Below, in pieces: positions 51,507-59,191 of a stretch of 64,000 nucleotides of DNA (position 1 is the first letter of the stretch; every line of letters begins with the position of its first letter). The position numbers and the translations under genes are program-made. The stretch comes from Alkalibacillus haloalkaliphilus (GTDB lineage Bacteria; Bacillota; Bacilli; Bacillales; Alkalibacillaceae). The DNA is taken from the NCBI RefSeq assembly GCF_007991275.1, contig NZ_BJYA01000003.1:1-64000 (forward strand). Direction: 5' to 3'. The notes under the pieces are model-generated. The model worked only from the letters and a program-made list of their open reading frames with translations. It did not search any database and had not been told where the DNA came from.

Positions 51507-52580
51507 TTATGCAGTTGTAAATGGTCGTAACTTAAATAACAAATAACCACCAGAAGCTAATAGCAGTGCAATGCTTATCGCTAATAAGTTATACCATGGT
51601 GTTGATGTTTCAGGTAATTCGCCACCATCAACAGTTGATGCTACAGCAGTTGTCTCTTCTTGTTCTTCATCTGCTTCATCACCGTCTCCAGATGTATCAG
51701 GCAATTGCTTTTCATCTTCTTCAGACGCGTCATCGTCGTCACGTTGTTCTTCGTCTGAGCTATCGCCATCTTCACGGTCACCGTCATCCGTTCCATTATC
51801 TAAATCTTCGTCTTGATCTCCATCTTCTTCATTTCCATCATCATCTTGACCGTTTTCTTCATCTTCGTCTGAACCGTTTCCGTTCTCACCGTCTTCACCA
51901 TTATCATTGTCTTCTTCTTCGCTTCCATCATCATCTTGGCCATTTTCGTCTTCTTCATTTCCGTTATCGTCGCCATTATCTGACCCGTTCTCATCACCAT
52001 TTTCATCTTCATCAGATCCATTTTCATCGCCATTCTCATCTTCATCGTCGGATCCGTTTTCATCACCGTTTTCGCCATTGTCTTCCTCACCATTACCAGG
52101 CTCTTCTTCCTCTTCTGTTATATCGAACTTAAAGTTTTTAGATTTAGCTACATTACGCGTGAATGTATCGTCCTTACTTAACAACAATTTATAAACGCCA
52201 CCTTGGTTAGGCGTTTCATCAGGATATCCACCTAATAATTCATAAAGGTTGTAGCCTGAGAAATCTCCCCCATCTGACACTACAATACCTGCATCGGGAC
52301 TCGTGCCTAAGTCTTCTTTTTCACTAGGAGAAGTTACCCTTACGTAGTATTTCCCCGGTTGTAACTGGTGCCCCTTTACGTAAATATCTTTAAAATCATC
52401 AAACTGAGGTTCATGTCCTGGCTTTTCATCACCGGCATCATCTGTTAATTGTACAGTTCCCGTGTTACCTTGACCGCCATCCCCATGATTCCCTGCAAAA
52501 GTTCCAATACTAAAACTAAATGAAATACATAATACTGATAACGCAATGATCATCCATTTCAACGGTTTGGATTTAATCAT
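51507..52580 (-). CDS. Acidic cell-wall-anchored surface protein (LPETS sorting signal)
   Basis: 357 residues. Signal peptide (about 1-30, SFSIGTFAG); a globular domain (about 50-155) with PGKYYVRVTSP and NQGGVYKLLLSKDD; then about 150 residues built almost only of D, E, N, G and S in repeats such as ENGDENGSDEDENGDENGSD. The C-terminus has LPETS (322-326), a 20-residue hydrophobic helix and a basic tail, a sorting signal; an extra LPDTS lies at 293-297. The acidic region could bind calcium. GAGGGTGAG precedes the ATG. The promoter shares SinR-like operators with flp. Confidence 0.85.
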   Translation of the reverse strand: MIKSKPLKWMIIALSVLCISFSFSIGTFAGNHGDGGQGNTGTVQLTDDAGDEKPGHEPQFDDFKDIYVKGHQLQPGKYYVRVTSPSEKEDLGTSPDAGIVVSDGGDFSGYNLYELLGGYPDETPNQGGVYKLLLSKDDTFTRNVAKSKNFKFDITEEEEEPGNGEEDNGENGDENGSDDEDENGDENGSDEDENGDENGSDNGDDNGNEEDENGQDDDGSEEEDNDNGEDGENGNGSDEDEENGQDDDGNEEDGDQDEDLDNGTDDGDREDGDSSDEEQRDDDDASEEDEKQLPDTSGDGDEADEEQEETTAVASTVDGGELPETSTPWYNLLAISIALLLASGGYLLFKLRPFTTA

Positions 52581-52615
52581 CGTATCTCACCCTCTCACCC
52601 AATTGTTTTAGTTCT

Positions 52616-52631
52616 GTTCTTTATATAGAAC
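52616..52631 (-). promoter_or_regulatory. SinR-like operator of the LPETS protein gene
   Basis: GTTCTTTATATAGAAC, a near-perfect 16-base palindrome containing GTTCTTT. It lies seven bases downstream of the proposed -10. It is identical in 15 of 16 positions to the site at the flp promoter (50515-50530). Confidence 0.6.
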
Positions 52632-52638
52632 CAACTTT

Positions 52639-52666
52639 AGTATATGTTCTCATGCAATCTTTTCAA
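52639..52666 (-). promoter_or_regulatory. Promoter of the LPETS protein-sortase operon
   Basis: On the minus strand TTGAAA (52661-52666), 16 bases, TATACT (52639-52644), about 60 bases upstream of the start codon, with the operator directly downstream. Confidence 0.6.
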
Positions 52667-52769
52667 AACACTAAAATGGGTGAGATAAGTCTAAATACAG
52701 GTGTTTCATTCGTTATAAAGCACTAAAGCTACACATTTCTTATATTTACTAACGCTTGCTTCTGTTTAC

Positions 52770-52785
52770 GTTCTTAATAAAGAAC
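52770..52785 (-). promoter_or_regulatory. Upstream SinR-like operator of the LPETS gene
   Basis: GTTCTTAATAAAGAAC, a perfect palindrome in its GTTCTT/AAGAAC arms. AAAGAAC is a perfect inverted GTTCTTT. It lies 154 bases upstream of the promoter-proximal operator. Confidence 0.5.
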
Positions 52786-52813
52786 AAACAACACACCTTT
52801 ACTCTATTCACAT

Positions 52814-52845
52814 AAAAATATCCCCTCTGATAACCCAGAGAGGAT
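52814..52845 (-). terminator. Terminator of the CAP-domain gene
   Basis: On the minus strand a 10-base stem (ATCCTCTCTG with CAGAGGGGAT, one G-U) and a 6-base loop, followed by ATTTTTATG. Confidence 0.85.
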
Positions 52846-52858
52846 ACTAATTAACCTG

Positions 52859-53908
52859 TTATTCAATTATAAACAGTTGCGTCCAGTAACTGTTCTGTTC
52901 GCCACCTTGTGCATAGCCGACACCTAAATGTGTGACGTTTTCATTTAATATGTTGGCTCGATGGCCATCACTGTTCATCCAACCTCCCACAACTTCCTCT
53001 GCTGTCTTTTGCCCTGCAGCAATGTTTTCGGCTGAGCCGTTGTTTTCAATCTCATAATGCTCAATCATTTCATAAGGTGCCCCGTAAGTTGGTGACTCAT
53101 GTGCGACGTAATTTTGATCGCGCATATCTTCTGATTTGATGCGAGCAACTTCAGCTAATTTCTCGTGTGGTGCTAATCGACTGAGGCCATTTTCTTCTCG
53201 TATTTCATTAACCATATCAAAAACTAATTGTTCCATTTCATTAGGATCTTGTTCTATTGGATGATCAATAAAATATATCGTCCAGTAATGGCCATATTGA
53301 CCGCCACTAACATAACCAATTCCAACATGGGTAAAGTCTTGGTCATATAGGTATGTTGTGAAATTGCCGTCATTTAATTGTTCGAATACACGTTCAGGGT
53401 CTTGAACACCGGCTGATAAACTTGCTGCTAGTGAGTAATATGGAACATCATGTGACTTAATTATGTCACTTGCACTACCATAGTTAGGTGATTCCATATC
53501 GAAATACCCGTGATCTCGCATGTCGGCTGATTTCTGTTCAGCAGCTTCACTTAAATGAGACAGTTGGTCGAACTCATTCATGCTTTGTAATTGACGCTCT
53601 TCATTCATAATATTAAATAACTGCTCAACCAATTGCTCATCTGAAATGGATTCATCTACTTCATGATTTTCTGACTCACTTATAACAGTATCATCATCCG
53701 ATTCATCGTGTGATTGATTAACATGTGAATCATCAAAGTCGACGAGTAACTCAATTGGTTGCTTTTCTAATGGATGCTGGTTAATTGATTCATTTGCGCT
53801 TGCTTGCATCATCGTTGGCTGCCTGTCCAGTAAATTAGGAAATGCATAAAAAATTAGTAACCCGAACACAATTGTTAACAAAAACACTCCAATAATAGGT
53901 TTCTTCAC
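52859..53908 (-). CDS. Membrane-anchored protein with two CAP (SCP/PR1) domains
   Basis: 349 residues. An N-terminal membrane segment (IIGVFLLTIVFGLLIFYAFPN) and an acidic linker are followed by two CAP domains. The first (about 100-225) is divergent. The second (about 230-349) keeps the core histidines and motifs NGLSRLAPHEKLAEVARIKSE, GSAENIAAGQ and GGWMNSDGHRANILN. B. subtilis YkwD is a single-domain relative; the function is unclear, with cell-wall association inferred. The start is GTG 53908 behind GGGAGG; an ATG nine codons upstream has no ribosome binding site. Confidence 0.85.
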   Translation of the reverse strand: MKKPIIGVFLLTIVFGLLIFYAFPNLLDRQPTMMQASANESINQHPLEKQPIELLVDFDDSHVNQSHDESDDDTVISESENHEVDESISDEQLVEQLFNIMNEERQLQSMNEFDQLSHLSEAAEQKSADMRDHGYFDMESPNYGSASDIIKSHDVPYYSLAASLSAGVQDPERVFEQLNDGNFTTYLYDQDFTHVGIGYVSGGQYGHYWTIYFIDHPIEQDPNEMEQLVFDMVNEIREENGLSRLAPHEKLAEVARIKSEDMRDQNYVAHESPTYGAPYEMIEHYEIENNGSAENIAAGQKTAEEVVGGWMNSDGHRANILNENVTHLGVGYAQGGEQNSYWTQLFIIE

Positions 53909-54032
53909 CTTGTTTATCCTCCCACCAAGCAACATGATTTATTTTATTTGTCAGTAACTCAACTATTTTATGTATATTTTATTCCCAATAATTCACGATA
54001 AGAATGTGTGTATTCAAAAAGGAGTGATGATT

Positions 54033-54401
54033 ATGGAACATTCAGAAGAAATGGAAGACTTTTTCCACGATGCATTACTGCATTACAAAGAAGGTACGAA
54101 TGCCTTTAAAGACAAACTACCCAAAATAACTCAAGGCTACTTTGACTTTACTGAAGCTGCTTTTGCAGATGGGACCATTGACAAAAAACATAAACAGCTT
54201 ATGGCACTAAGTGTTAGCATTTATGCGCAAGATGAATATTGTATCATCTATCATATGAAAGGTGCCGTTGAAAATGGTGCCTCTGAAGATGAAGTGCTAG
54301 AAGCGATTGGGGTTAGCGCTGCTTTAGGTGGTGGTGCAGCATTTGCTCAAGGTGTAACACTAGCAAAGGACGCCTATGAGTATTACTCAAGTAACAAATA
54401 A
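54033..54401 (+). CDS. Carboxymuconolactone decarboxylase/AhpD-like family protein
   Basis: 122 residues of the all-helical CMD fold: FTEAAFADGTIDKKHKQLMALSVSI, then CIIYHMKGAVENGASEDEVLEAIGVSAALGG. In redox-active AhpD the core is CxxCxxxH; here it is CIIYHMKG, so the second cysteine is replaced by tyrosine and peroxidase-type disulfide chemistry is unlikely. The start is ATG 54033 behind AAAGGAG; the frame is open further upstream without a site. Single gene with its own terminator. Confidence 0.85.
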   Translation: MEHSEEMEDFFHDALLHYKEGTNAFKDKLPKITQGYFDFTEAAFADGTIDKKHKQLMALSVSIYAQDEYCIIYHMKGAVENGASEDEVLEAIGVSAALGGGAAFAQGVTLAKDAYEYYSSNK

Positions 54402-54407
54402 GTTAAC

Positions 54408-54436
54408 AATCCCTCACAATTTGTGAGGGATTTTAA
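54408..54436 (+). terminator. Bidirectional terminator
   Basis: A 12-base stem (AATCCCTCACAA with TTGTGAGGGATT) and a one-base gap, then TTAATT. It serves the CMD gene and the convergent CDGSH gene. Confidence 0.85.
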
Positions 54437-54445
54437 TTATGTAAG

Positions 54446-54649
54446 TTATACTCTTGATTGATCTTGGAATTCAATCTGCTTATGGGACCCATCACAAAAT
54501 GGCTTATTACTTGAAGCACCACAACGGCATAAAGAGAATGCTGGCTTCGTTTCGTATTCATTACCTTCAGCATCTAATAACGTTACATCACCTTTAACTA
54601 AAATCGAACCATTATCTCTAACTTGAATGATTGGCTTTTGTTCGCTCAT
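54446..54649 (-). CDS. CDGSH iron-sulfur domain protein
   Basis: 67 residues with the CDGSH-type motif SLCRCGASSNKPFCDGSH: three cysteines and one histidine that bind a redox-active [2Fe-2S] cluster. The N-terminal strand IQVRDNGSILVKGDVTLLD is typical of the bacterial form. No membrane segment, so it is cytosolic. The partner is unknown. GGGGGAGC precedes the ATG. Confidence 0.92.
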   Translation of the reverse strand: MSEQKPIIQVRDNGSILVKGDVTLLDAEGNEYETKPAFSLCRCGASSNKPFCDGSHKQIEFQDQSRV

Positions 54650-54721
54650 TATTCATGCTCCCCCTTATATGTAATCTTAATTAATCATATCACGGTTTTG
54701 AACTTTTTTAAATATTAATTA

Positions 54722-54732
54722 AGTTTACATAA
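54722..54732 (-). repeat. XerD-arm-like 11-mer, copy 4
   Basis: On the minus strand TTATGTAAACT, identical to the XerD arm of B. subtilis dif. The adjacent left arm matches only 6 of 11, at 5-base spacing. It lies in the divergent intergenic region before the glycerophosphodiesterase gene, in opposite orientation to the other copies. Confidence 0.3.
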
Positions 54733-54832
54733 TATTGTTATGGTAATCTAATTAATATTTCTGAAAATAACATTGTCTCATACACTATATTATAGTAAAT
54801 TTAATTATAGAATTTAATAAAGGGAGATTTGT

Positions 54833-55753
54833 ATGAGTAAAGACAATAAAACGAAGTATAAAAAGCCGTTTTCTATTGGTTTGACGATTTTAGGAGCAAT
54901 TTATATTTTTCTTTATTTAATACCAATGCACTCGGTTGAACCTAAAGCATTCTTTGAAAATGACCGCCCAATGGTCATCGCCCACCAAGGTGGTGAACAT
55001 TTAAAGCCTTCATCAACGATGGCTGCGTTTGAAAATGCGGTTGAGCTCGGTGTTGATGTGCTTGAGACAGATCTACATATTTCAAAAGATGGGTACTTAA
55101 TTAATATACACGATCCATCTGTTGATCGAACGACAGATGGTACTGGTGATGTAGCAGACTTAACTTTAGAGGAACTTAAACAACTTGATGCTGGTCATTA
55201 CTTTGAAGATGAACAAGGTAATCACCCTTATCGTGGACAAGGGCTCGAACTCATTACTGTTGAAGAAATGTTTGAAGCATTTCCAGACGAGCGCTTCATT
55301 ATAGAAATTAAGGATACGAACCCAAGTGAGCGAAATGATGAAATAATCGAGCGGCTAATCATGTTAATTGATCGTTTCGACATGCAAGAACAAGTATTAA
55401 TTGCTTCTTTTGATCAAGACATTATTGAATCTTTTCAACAACAAGATCCACATGATTTAGCTGTTGCTGGTGGTAGAAGCGAAATTCGTAATTTTGTCGT
55501 CACCCATAAAATTTTCTTAAGAAACTTATACAATCCAAGTGTTGATGCTGTACTAATTCCGACAAATGAGAGTGGTTTTGATTTAACGACGAATGATGTT
55601 ATTAGTGGTGCAGATCGACTGGGCTTACATGTATCTTATTGGACAATCAATGATCGAGATGAAATGAAAAGGTTACTTGAAGCTGGTGCAGATGGCATTA
55701 TTACTGATCGACCAGATTTGACTTTAGAGGTGTTAGATGAACTAGGTTATTAA
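54833..55753 (+). CDS. Membrane-anchored glycerophosphodiester phosphodiesterase
   Basis: 306 residues. An N-terminal membrane helix (SIGLTILGAIYIFLYLIPM) is followed by a GDPD TIM barrel: MVIAHQGGEHLKPSSTMAAFE, VLETDLHISKDGYLINIHDPSVDRTTDGTG and FIIEIKDTN, which hold the catalytic histidines and metal-binding Glu/Asp. It hydrolyses glycerophosphodiesters to glycerol-3-phosphate and an alcohol, probably outside the membrane. AAAGGGAGA precedes the ATG. Monocistronic with a terminator. Confidence 0.92.
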   Translation: MSKDNKTKYKKPFSIGLTILGAIYIFLYLIPMHSVEPKAFFENDRPMVIAHQGGEHLKPSSTMAAFENAVELGVDVLETDLHISKDGYLINIHDPSVDRTTDGTGDVADLTLEELKQLDAGHYFEDEQGNHPYRGQGLELITVEEMFEAFPDERFIIEIKDTNPSERNDEIIERLIMLIDRFDMQEQVLIASFDQDIIESFQQQDPHDLAVAGGRSEIRNFVVTHKIFLRNLYNPSVDAVLIPTNESGFDLTTNDVISGADRLGLHVSYWTINDRDEMKRLLEAGADGIITDRPDLTLEVLDELGY

Positions 55754-55756
55754 TAA

Positions 55757-55794
55757 GAAGCGGGAGCGATGCAATCATCACTCCCGCTTCTTTA
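55757..55794 (+). terminator. Bidirectional terminator
   Basis: A 10-base perfect GC-rich stem (GAAGCGGGAG with CTCCCGCTTC) and a 14-base loop, then TTTATT. It is shared with the convergent penicillin-binding protein gene. Confidence 0.93.
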
Positions 55795-57837
55795 TTATTC
55801 GATTGATTCAAAAAATTCCTTACTTAACTCGACTGTATAGCCGCTTCCACCTAAGTCTTCTACATTTTCAATCATTAAACTTAGTACCATATTGGGATTT
55901 GCTTGATCATAAGAAACGAAAATACCATTTTGCGCACCATCTTCATCATCATGGCTTGCTTTAAGTTCAGCAGTTCCTGTCTTTCCTGCCATCTCTCTTC
56001 CTTCAATGTCAATGTCTGTTGCTGTTCCTTCTGCGACAACATTTCTTAACGTATCTTGTAAAATACCATTTTCTTCATCTTCAACGATCGACTCGAACCA
56101 AACGTCCTCTGATTCATCTAATAGTAAACGAGGTTCCATATAAACACCGTCATTTGCTACACCAGCATATAGTGCGGCTAAATGCGTATTGTTAATTAAC
56201 ACTTCACCTTGGCCGAACGATGAATCTGCAATTTGCCCTTCTGAACCAAAACTACCAGAGTTTGAAATTTGTGAAGTCGTAACTGGATAAGCGAAAGGTA
56301 AAGACTCGCCAAACCCTAAAGTTTCTAAACCGTCTTTAAACGCTTCTCCTCCAATGTCTAAACCTAACATCGCGAAATAAATGTTGTCAGAGTACTTCAT
56401 CGCAACGTCTAAGTCAACCTCTGTATGTTGGTCGTTAACACGTGTGACATGGTAATCATCCCAACTATCTTTCTGCCATTGCAGACCTTCAATTTCTTTG
56501 ACTTCATCAGGGTCTAAAACTCCCGTTTGGAACCCAACAACTGACGTGAATAACTTCATAGTTGAGCCTGGTGAATAAGTTGAAGAGAAACGATTAATCG
56601 TCGGTAAATTCTCATCACTCATTAACTCTTCATATTGTGAATTTGTCATTCCTAAGACGAACTGATTTGGGTCAAACGTAGGGAAACTTAATATACTTAA
56701 GACATCTCCTGAAGCTGGATCCATAACCGTTGCTGTTCCTGCATCACCATCAACTATTCGGAAAAGCTGTTCTTGCATTTCCATATCAATTGTTAATTGA
56801 ACATCTTCTCCATCTTGGGCTTCTTGTTCAGCGACTGTGTAAGTTGAACCATCTTGTTTATTAATGTAAATTTCTGCCCCGTTTTGACCTCTTAATTTTG
56901 ATTCATATAATTGTTCTAATCCGCGCTTACCAACACGATCAGATGATGTATACCCTTCACCTTCTAATTGTTCCAACTCTTCAGCTGAGATTGGTGCAAT
57001 ATATCCCGTTAAGTGAGCAGCTGCTTCTGCAAAAGGATATACACGATCTTCAATAACTCGTGTTGTAACTCCACTAATAGCCGTCGATTCTGACACCATC
57101 TCATCATCAGTTAATTGAATATTTCTAATAGGTACAAAGTGCTCTGGTTGTACCCAGCTTTGATTTATTTTGTTTTCGATATATTCTTCAGTTAACTTTA
57201 AAGAGTCAGCCAAAGTGCTTAAGTCAGACTCATCGAAATTTTGTGGCGTAATGCCGACTTCATAAACCTCACCAACCGTTGCTAAAGCAAGTTCATTACG
57301 GTCGAGTATATCGCCACGTTTTGCTGTCAATGTGCGGTAACTTACCTCTTCTTCTTTCTCAAGGTTTGGTAGGATAAACTCAGGATGCCATTCTACTAAC
57401 CAGCGTTCATCAAATTCTTCGTCATTGTCTTCACTTTCTATTGTTAAGTTTTCCAACGTTACATCTAAATCATACTCAACAGTACCAGCCAATGTGTCAA
57501 ATGACACTTCAAGTGGTAAAGTATAGGTTTCTAATTCTTCTAACTCGTCGACCTCTTCCTCATCTAAGTCTTCTCTTAAAATTTGAAATGATAGGTTGTT
57601 GATCCTTAACGCATCATATAAATGTTCGTATCGTTCTACGAAGTCTTCATGAGAAAACGTTTCACGACTTTGTTCCGTAATGTGGTTGCTATATAGTTCT
57701 TCAAATTGCCCACTCTCCCAAAGAGATATGTAATTAGACAACTCATCATATGGTGTAATCACTTCTTCTTCGTCATCACCGAAACAACCGACTAAAAGAA
57801 ACGTTAAGCCAAGTAATAAAATCACTAACTTCTTCAC
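55795..57837 (-). CDS. pbpC: Class B penicillin-binding protein, lipoprotein, PBP3-like
   Basis: 680 residues. A lipobox (LLVGC, Cys18) replaces the usual membrane helix. Then comes an NTF2-like MecA_N domain (about 25-150), the PBP dimer domain (about 165-330) and a transpeptidase domain with SPGSTMKLF (SxxK), the YSDN motif (SxN) and GKTGTAEL (KTG). This is the architecture of B. subtilis PbpC (PBP3) and MecA-type proteins. It cross-links peptidoglycan outside the membrane; low beta-lactam affinity is possible but not visible from sequence. The start is ATG 57837. Confidence 0.92.
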   Translation of the reverse strand: MKKLVILLLGLTFLLVGCFGDDEEEVITPYDELSNYISLWESGQFEELYSNHITEQSRETFSHEDFVERYEHLYDALRINNLSFQILREDLDEEEVDELEELETYTLPLEVSFDTLAGTVEYDLDVTLENLTIESEDNDEEFDERWLVEWHPEFILPNLEKEEEVSYRTLTAKRGDILDRNELALATVGEVYEVGITPQNFDESDLSTLADSLKLTEEYIENKINQSWVQPEHFVPIRNIQLTDDEMVSESTAISGVTTRVIEDRVYPFAEAAAHLTGYIAPISAEELEQLEGEGYTSSDRVGKRGLEQLYESKLRGQNGAEIYINKQDGSTYTVAEQEAQDGEDVQLTIDMEMQEQLFRIVDGDAGTATVMDPASGDVLSILSFPTFDPNQFVLGMTNSQYEELMSDENLPTINRFSSTYSPGSTMKLFTSVVGFQTGVLDPDEVKEIEGLQWQKDSWDDYHVTRVNDQHTEVDLDVAMKYSDNIYFAMLGLDIGGEAFKDGLETLGFGESLPFAYPVTTSQISNSGSFGSEGQIADSSFGQGEVLINNTHLAALYAGVANDGVYMEPRLLLDESEDVWFESIVEDEENGILQDTLRNVVAEGTATDIDIEGREMAGKTGTAELKASHDDEDGAQNGIFVSYDQANPNMVLSLMIENVEDLGGSGYTVELSKEFFESIE

Positions 57838-57883
57838 TTAGCACTCCCCCCTCTATACTAATTATATAATAAGTTCTTCCAAA

Positions 57884-57918
57884 AATTAAATCTCCGAATT
57901 CGATCCGGAGATTTAATT
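57884..57918 (-). terminator. Terminator after the SCP2-domain gene
   Basis: A 13-base palindromic stem (AATTAAATCTCCG with CGGAGATTTAATT) around a 9-base loop, with a T-run on the minus strand. It separates the SCP2 gene from the penicillin-binding protein gene downstream. Confidence 0.85.
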
Positions 57919-57923
57919 TCATT

Positions 57924-58253
57924 TTATCGGTAATTATTAAGTACATTTTGCAATTTCAAAGCGTAAGTTAAGTCCCCTTTTGCTTTAATTTTACCCATCA
58001 TAAAAGCTGAAGTCGCATTTAAAGTGCCATCTAACAACTTTTCAAAATTACTTGCGTTCATTCTTAATAAGCAATCAGCATCCTCTAGTAGAGACTCTGA
58101 TAGTTCAACTTGTTCAGGTGATACTTTTACACCCCACTCCAAGTGATCTTCATCTGTAATGTCAAAAGAATAAGTCGCTTGTAACCCGTTTAATCCACTA
58201 GAGTCCTCGTTCATTTTCGTGACTAACGTCTTTAACTTTTCTTCAATAGCCAT
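57924..58253 (-). CDS. SCP2 sterol-binding-domain protein
   Basis: 109 residues, one SCP2-type lipid-binding domain: YSFDITDEDHLEWGVKV, CLLRMNASNFEKLLDGTLNATSAFMMGKIKAKGD. The family binds hydrophobic molecules such as fatty acyl groups; a bacterial function is not established. Cytosolic. AGGGGGAG precedes the ATG. Monocistronic, ended by a good terminator. Confidence 0.9.
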   Translation of the reverse strand: MAIEEKLKTLVTKMNEDSSGLNGLQATYSFDITDEDHLEWGVKVSPEQVELSESLLEDADCLLRMNASNFEKLLDGTLNATSAFMMGKIKAKGDLTYALKLQNVLNNYR

Positions 58254-58329
58254 ATAAACTCCCCCTATTTGTTTCTATCTATTATTTTATCAAAAAAGTA
58301 ATGTAATAGAAGGAATTTTTTAAAAATTA

Positions 58330-58354
58330 GTTTTAAATTATAGTGCGTGGGAAT
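58330..58354 (+). promoter_or_regulatory. Sigma-B-like promoter
   Basis: GTTTTA (58330-58335), 13 bases, GGGAAT (58349-58354). It fits the general-stress sigma-B pattern GTTTaa-N12-14-GGGtAt at five of six positions in each element and lies 22 bases before the tiny membrane-protein gene. The Listeria homologue of that gene, lmo0937, is known as stress-regulated. Confidence 0.5.
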
Positions 58355-58376
58355 TATATAATTAAGAGGTGATTAG

Positions 58377-58523
58377 ATGCTTTGGACAATTATAACGGTC
58401 ATATTAATCATTTGGTTAATAGGTTTAGTCCTAGAAATTGCTGGTGGTCTCATTCATTTATTACTCGTAATCGCTGGTATTATTTTTATTTATCAATTAC
58501 TAACTGGAAAACGTAGCTTATAA
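58377..58523 (+). CDS. lmo0937-family small membrane protein (DUF5670)
   Basis: 48 residues: MLWTIITVILIIWLIG, then LEIAGGLIHLLLVIAGIIFIY and a basic end TGKRSL. The pattern of two hydrophobic helices joined by a GGLIHLLLVIA motif is that of the lmo0937/DUF5670 family, common in many bacteria. AAGAGGTGA precedes the ATG. The function is unknown; a sigma-B-like promoter suggests stress expression. Confidence 0.85.
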   Translation: MLWTIITVILIIWLIGLVLEIAGGLIHLLLVIAGIIFIYQLLTGKRSL

Positions 58524-58552
58524 CGGCTAACTTTATGTTAGTCGTTATTTTA
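58521..58552 (+). terminator. Terminator of the lmo0937-family gene
   Basis: An 11-base stem (TAACGGCTAAC with GTTAGTCGTTA, one G-U) and a 5-base loop, then TTTTAAT. The stem includes the stop codon. Confidence 0.8.
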
Positions 58553-58563
58553 ATATCGTTTAC

Positions 58564-58592
58564 TTCCCAAAATGATTGTCGATTGCTATAAT
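58564..58592 (+). promoter_or_regulatory. Promoter of msrA
   Basis: TTCCCA (58564-58569), 17 bases, TATAAT (58587-58592), 30 bases before the start codon. The -35 matches in four of six positions. Confidence 0.55.
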
Positions 58593-58622
58593 CGATTACA
58601 GTAATAAAGGAGTTGATAAACG

Positions 58623-59147
58623 ATGAGTCAATTAAAGCGCGCGACTTTTGCCGGTGGCTGCTTTTGGTGTATGGTTAAGCCTTTTGATCAATGGGACGGT
58701 GTCCACAGTGTCGTATCAGGTTATACAGGTGGACATGTCGACCAACCAACATATGAGCAAGTTAAGCAAGGAACAACAGGCCATTATGAAGCGGTTGAAA
58801 TTACATATGATCCAAATAAAATGGCTTATGAAACAATACTAGAATTGTATTGGCAACAAGTTGACCCGACTGACCCAGATGGCCAATTTCACGATCGAGG
58901 GCCGCAATATCGCACTGCGATTTTTTACCATGATGATGAACAAAAACAACTAGCTGAGCAAAGTAAACAACAGTTAGAAGCATCTGGAAAGTTTAACGCA
59001 CCTATTGTCACTGAAGTCTTACCTGCCGCAACGTTCTATCCTGCAGAAGAGTATCACCAAGATTATTATCGTAAAAATCCTAATGAATATAAAGAAGACC
59101 GTGAAAAATCAGGTCGAGATGAATTTATCGACCAACATTGGTCATAA
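58623..59147 (+). CDS. msrA: Peptide methionine sulfoxide reductase MsrA
   Basis: 174 residues. The active-site motif GGCFWCMVKPFDQWDGV (Cys13 catalytic) and VSGYTGGHVDQPTYEQV define MsrA, which reduces methionine-S-sulfoxide in proteins using thioredoxin. The second cysteine, Cys16, is in the same motif; no C-terminal recycling cysteines are seen. AAAGGAG precedes the ATG. No msrB is fused or adjacent. Confidence 0.95.
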   Translation: MSQLKRATFAGGCFWCMVKPFDQWDGVHSVVSGYTGGHVDQPTYEQVKQGTTGHYEAVEITYDPNKMAYETILELYWQQVDPTDPDGQFHDRGPQYRTAIFYHDDEQKQLAEQSKQQLEASGKFNAPIVTEVLPAATFYPAEEYHQDYYRKNPNEYKEDREKSGRDEFIDQHWS

Positions 59148-59150
59148 GAA

Positions 59151-59187
59151 AAGCCCCAGTTTAGTCATGTTTCTAAACTGGGGCTTA
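59151..59187 (+). terminator. Bidirectional terminator
   Basis: A perfect 14-base stem (AAGCCCCAGTTTAG with CTAAACTGGGGCTT) and an 8-base loop, between msrA and the convergent peptidase. Confidence 0.93.
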
Positions 59188-59191
59188 AATA

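Noticed and set aside
51566..52194. Long open frames on the plus strand opposite the acidic LPETS protein gene (His/Leu-rich and Ser-rich translations)
   Set aside because: They are mirror images of the repeated GAT/GAA/AAC/GGT codons of the acidic tract; no ribosome binding sites, extreme composition and no family features.
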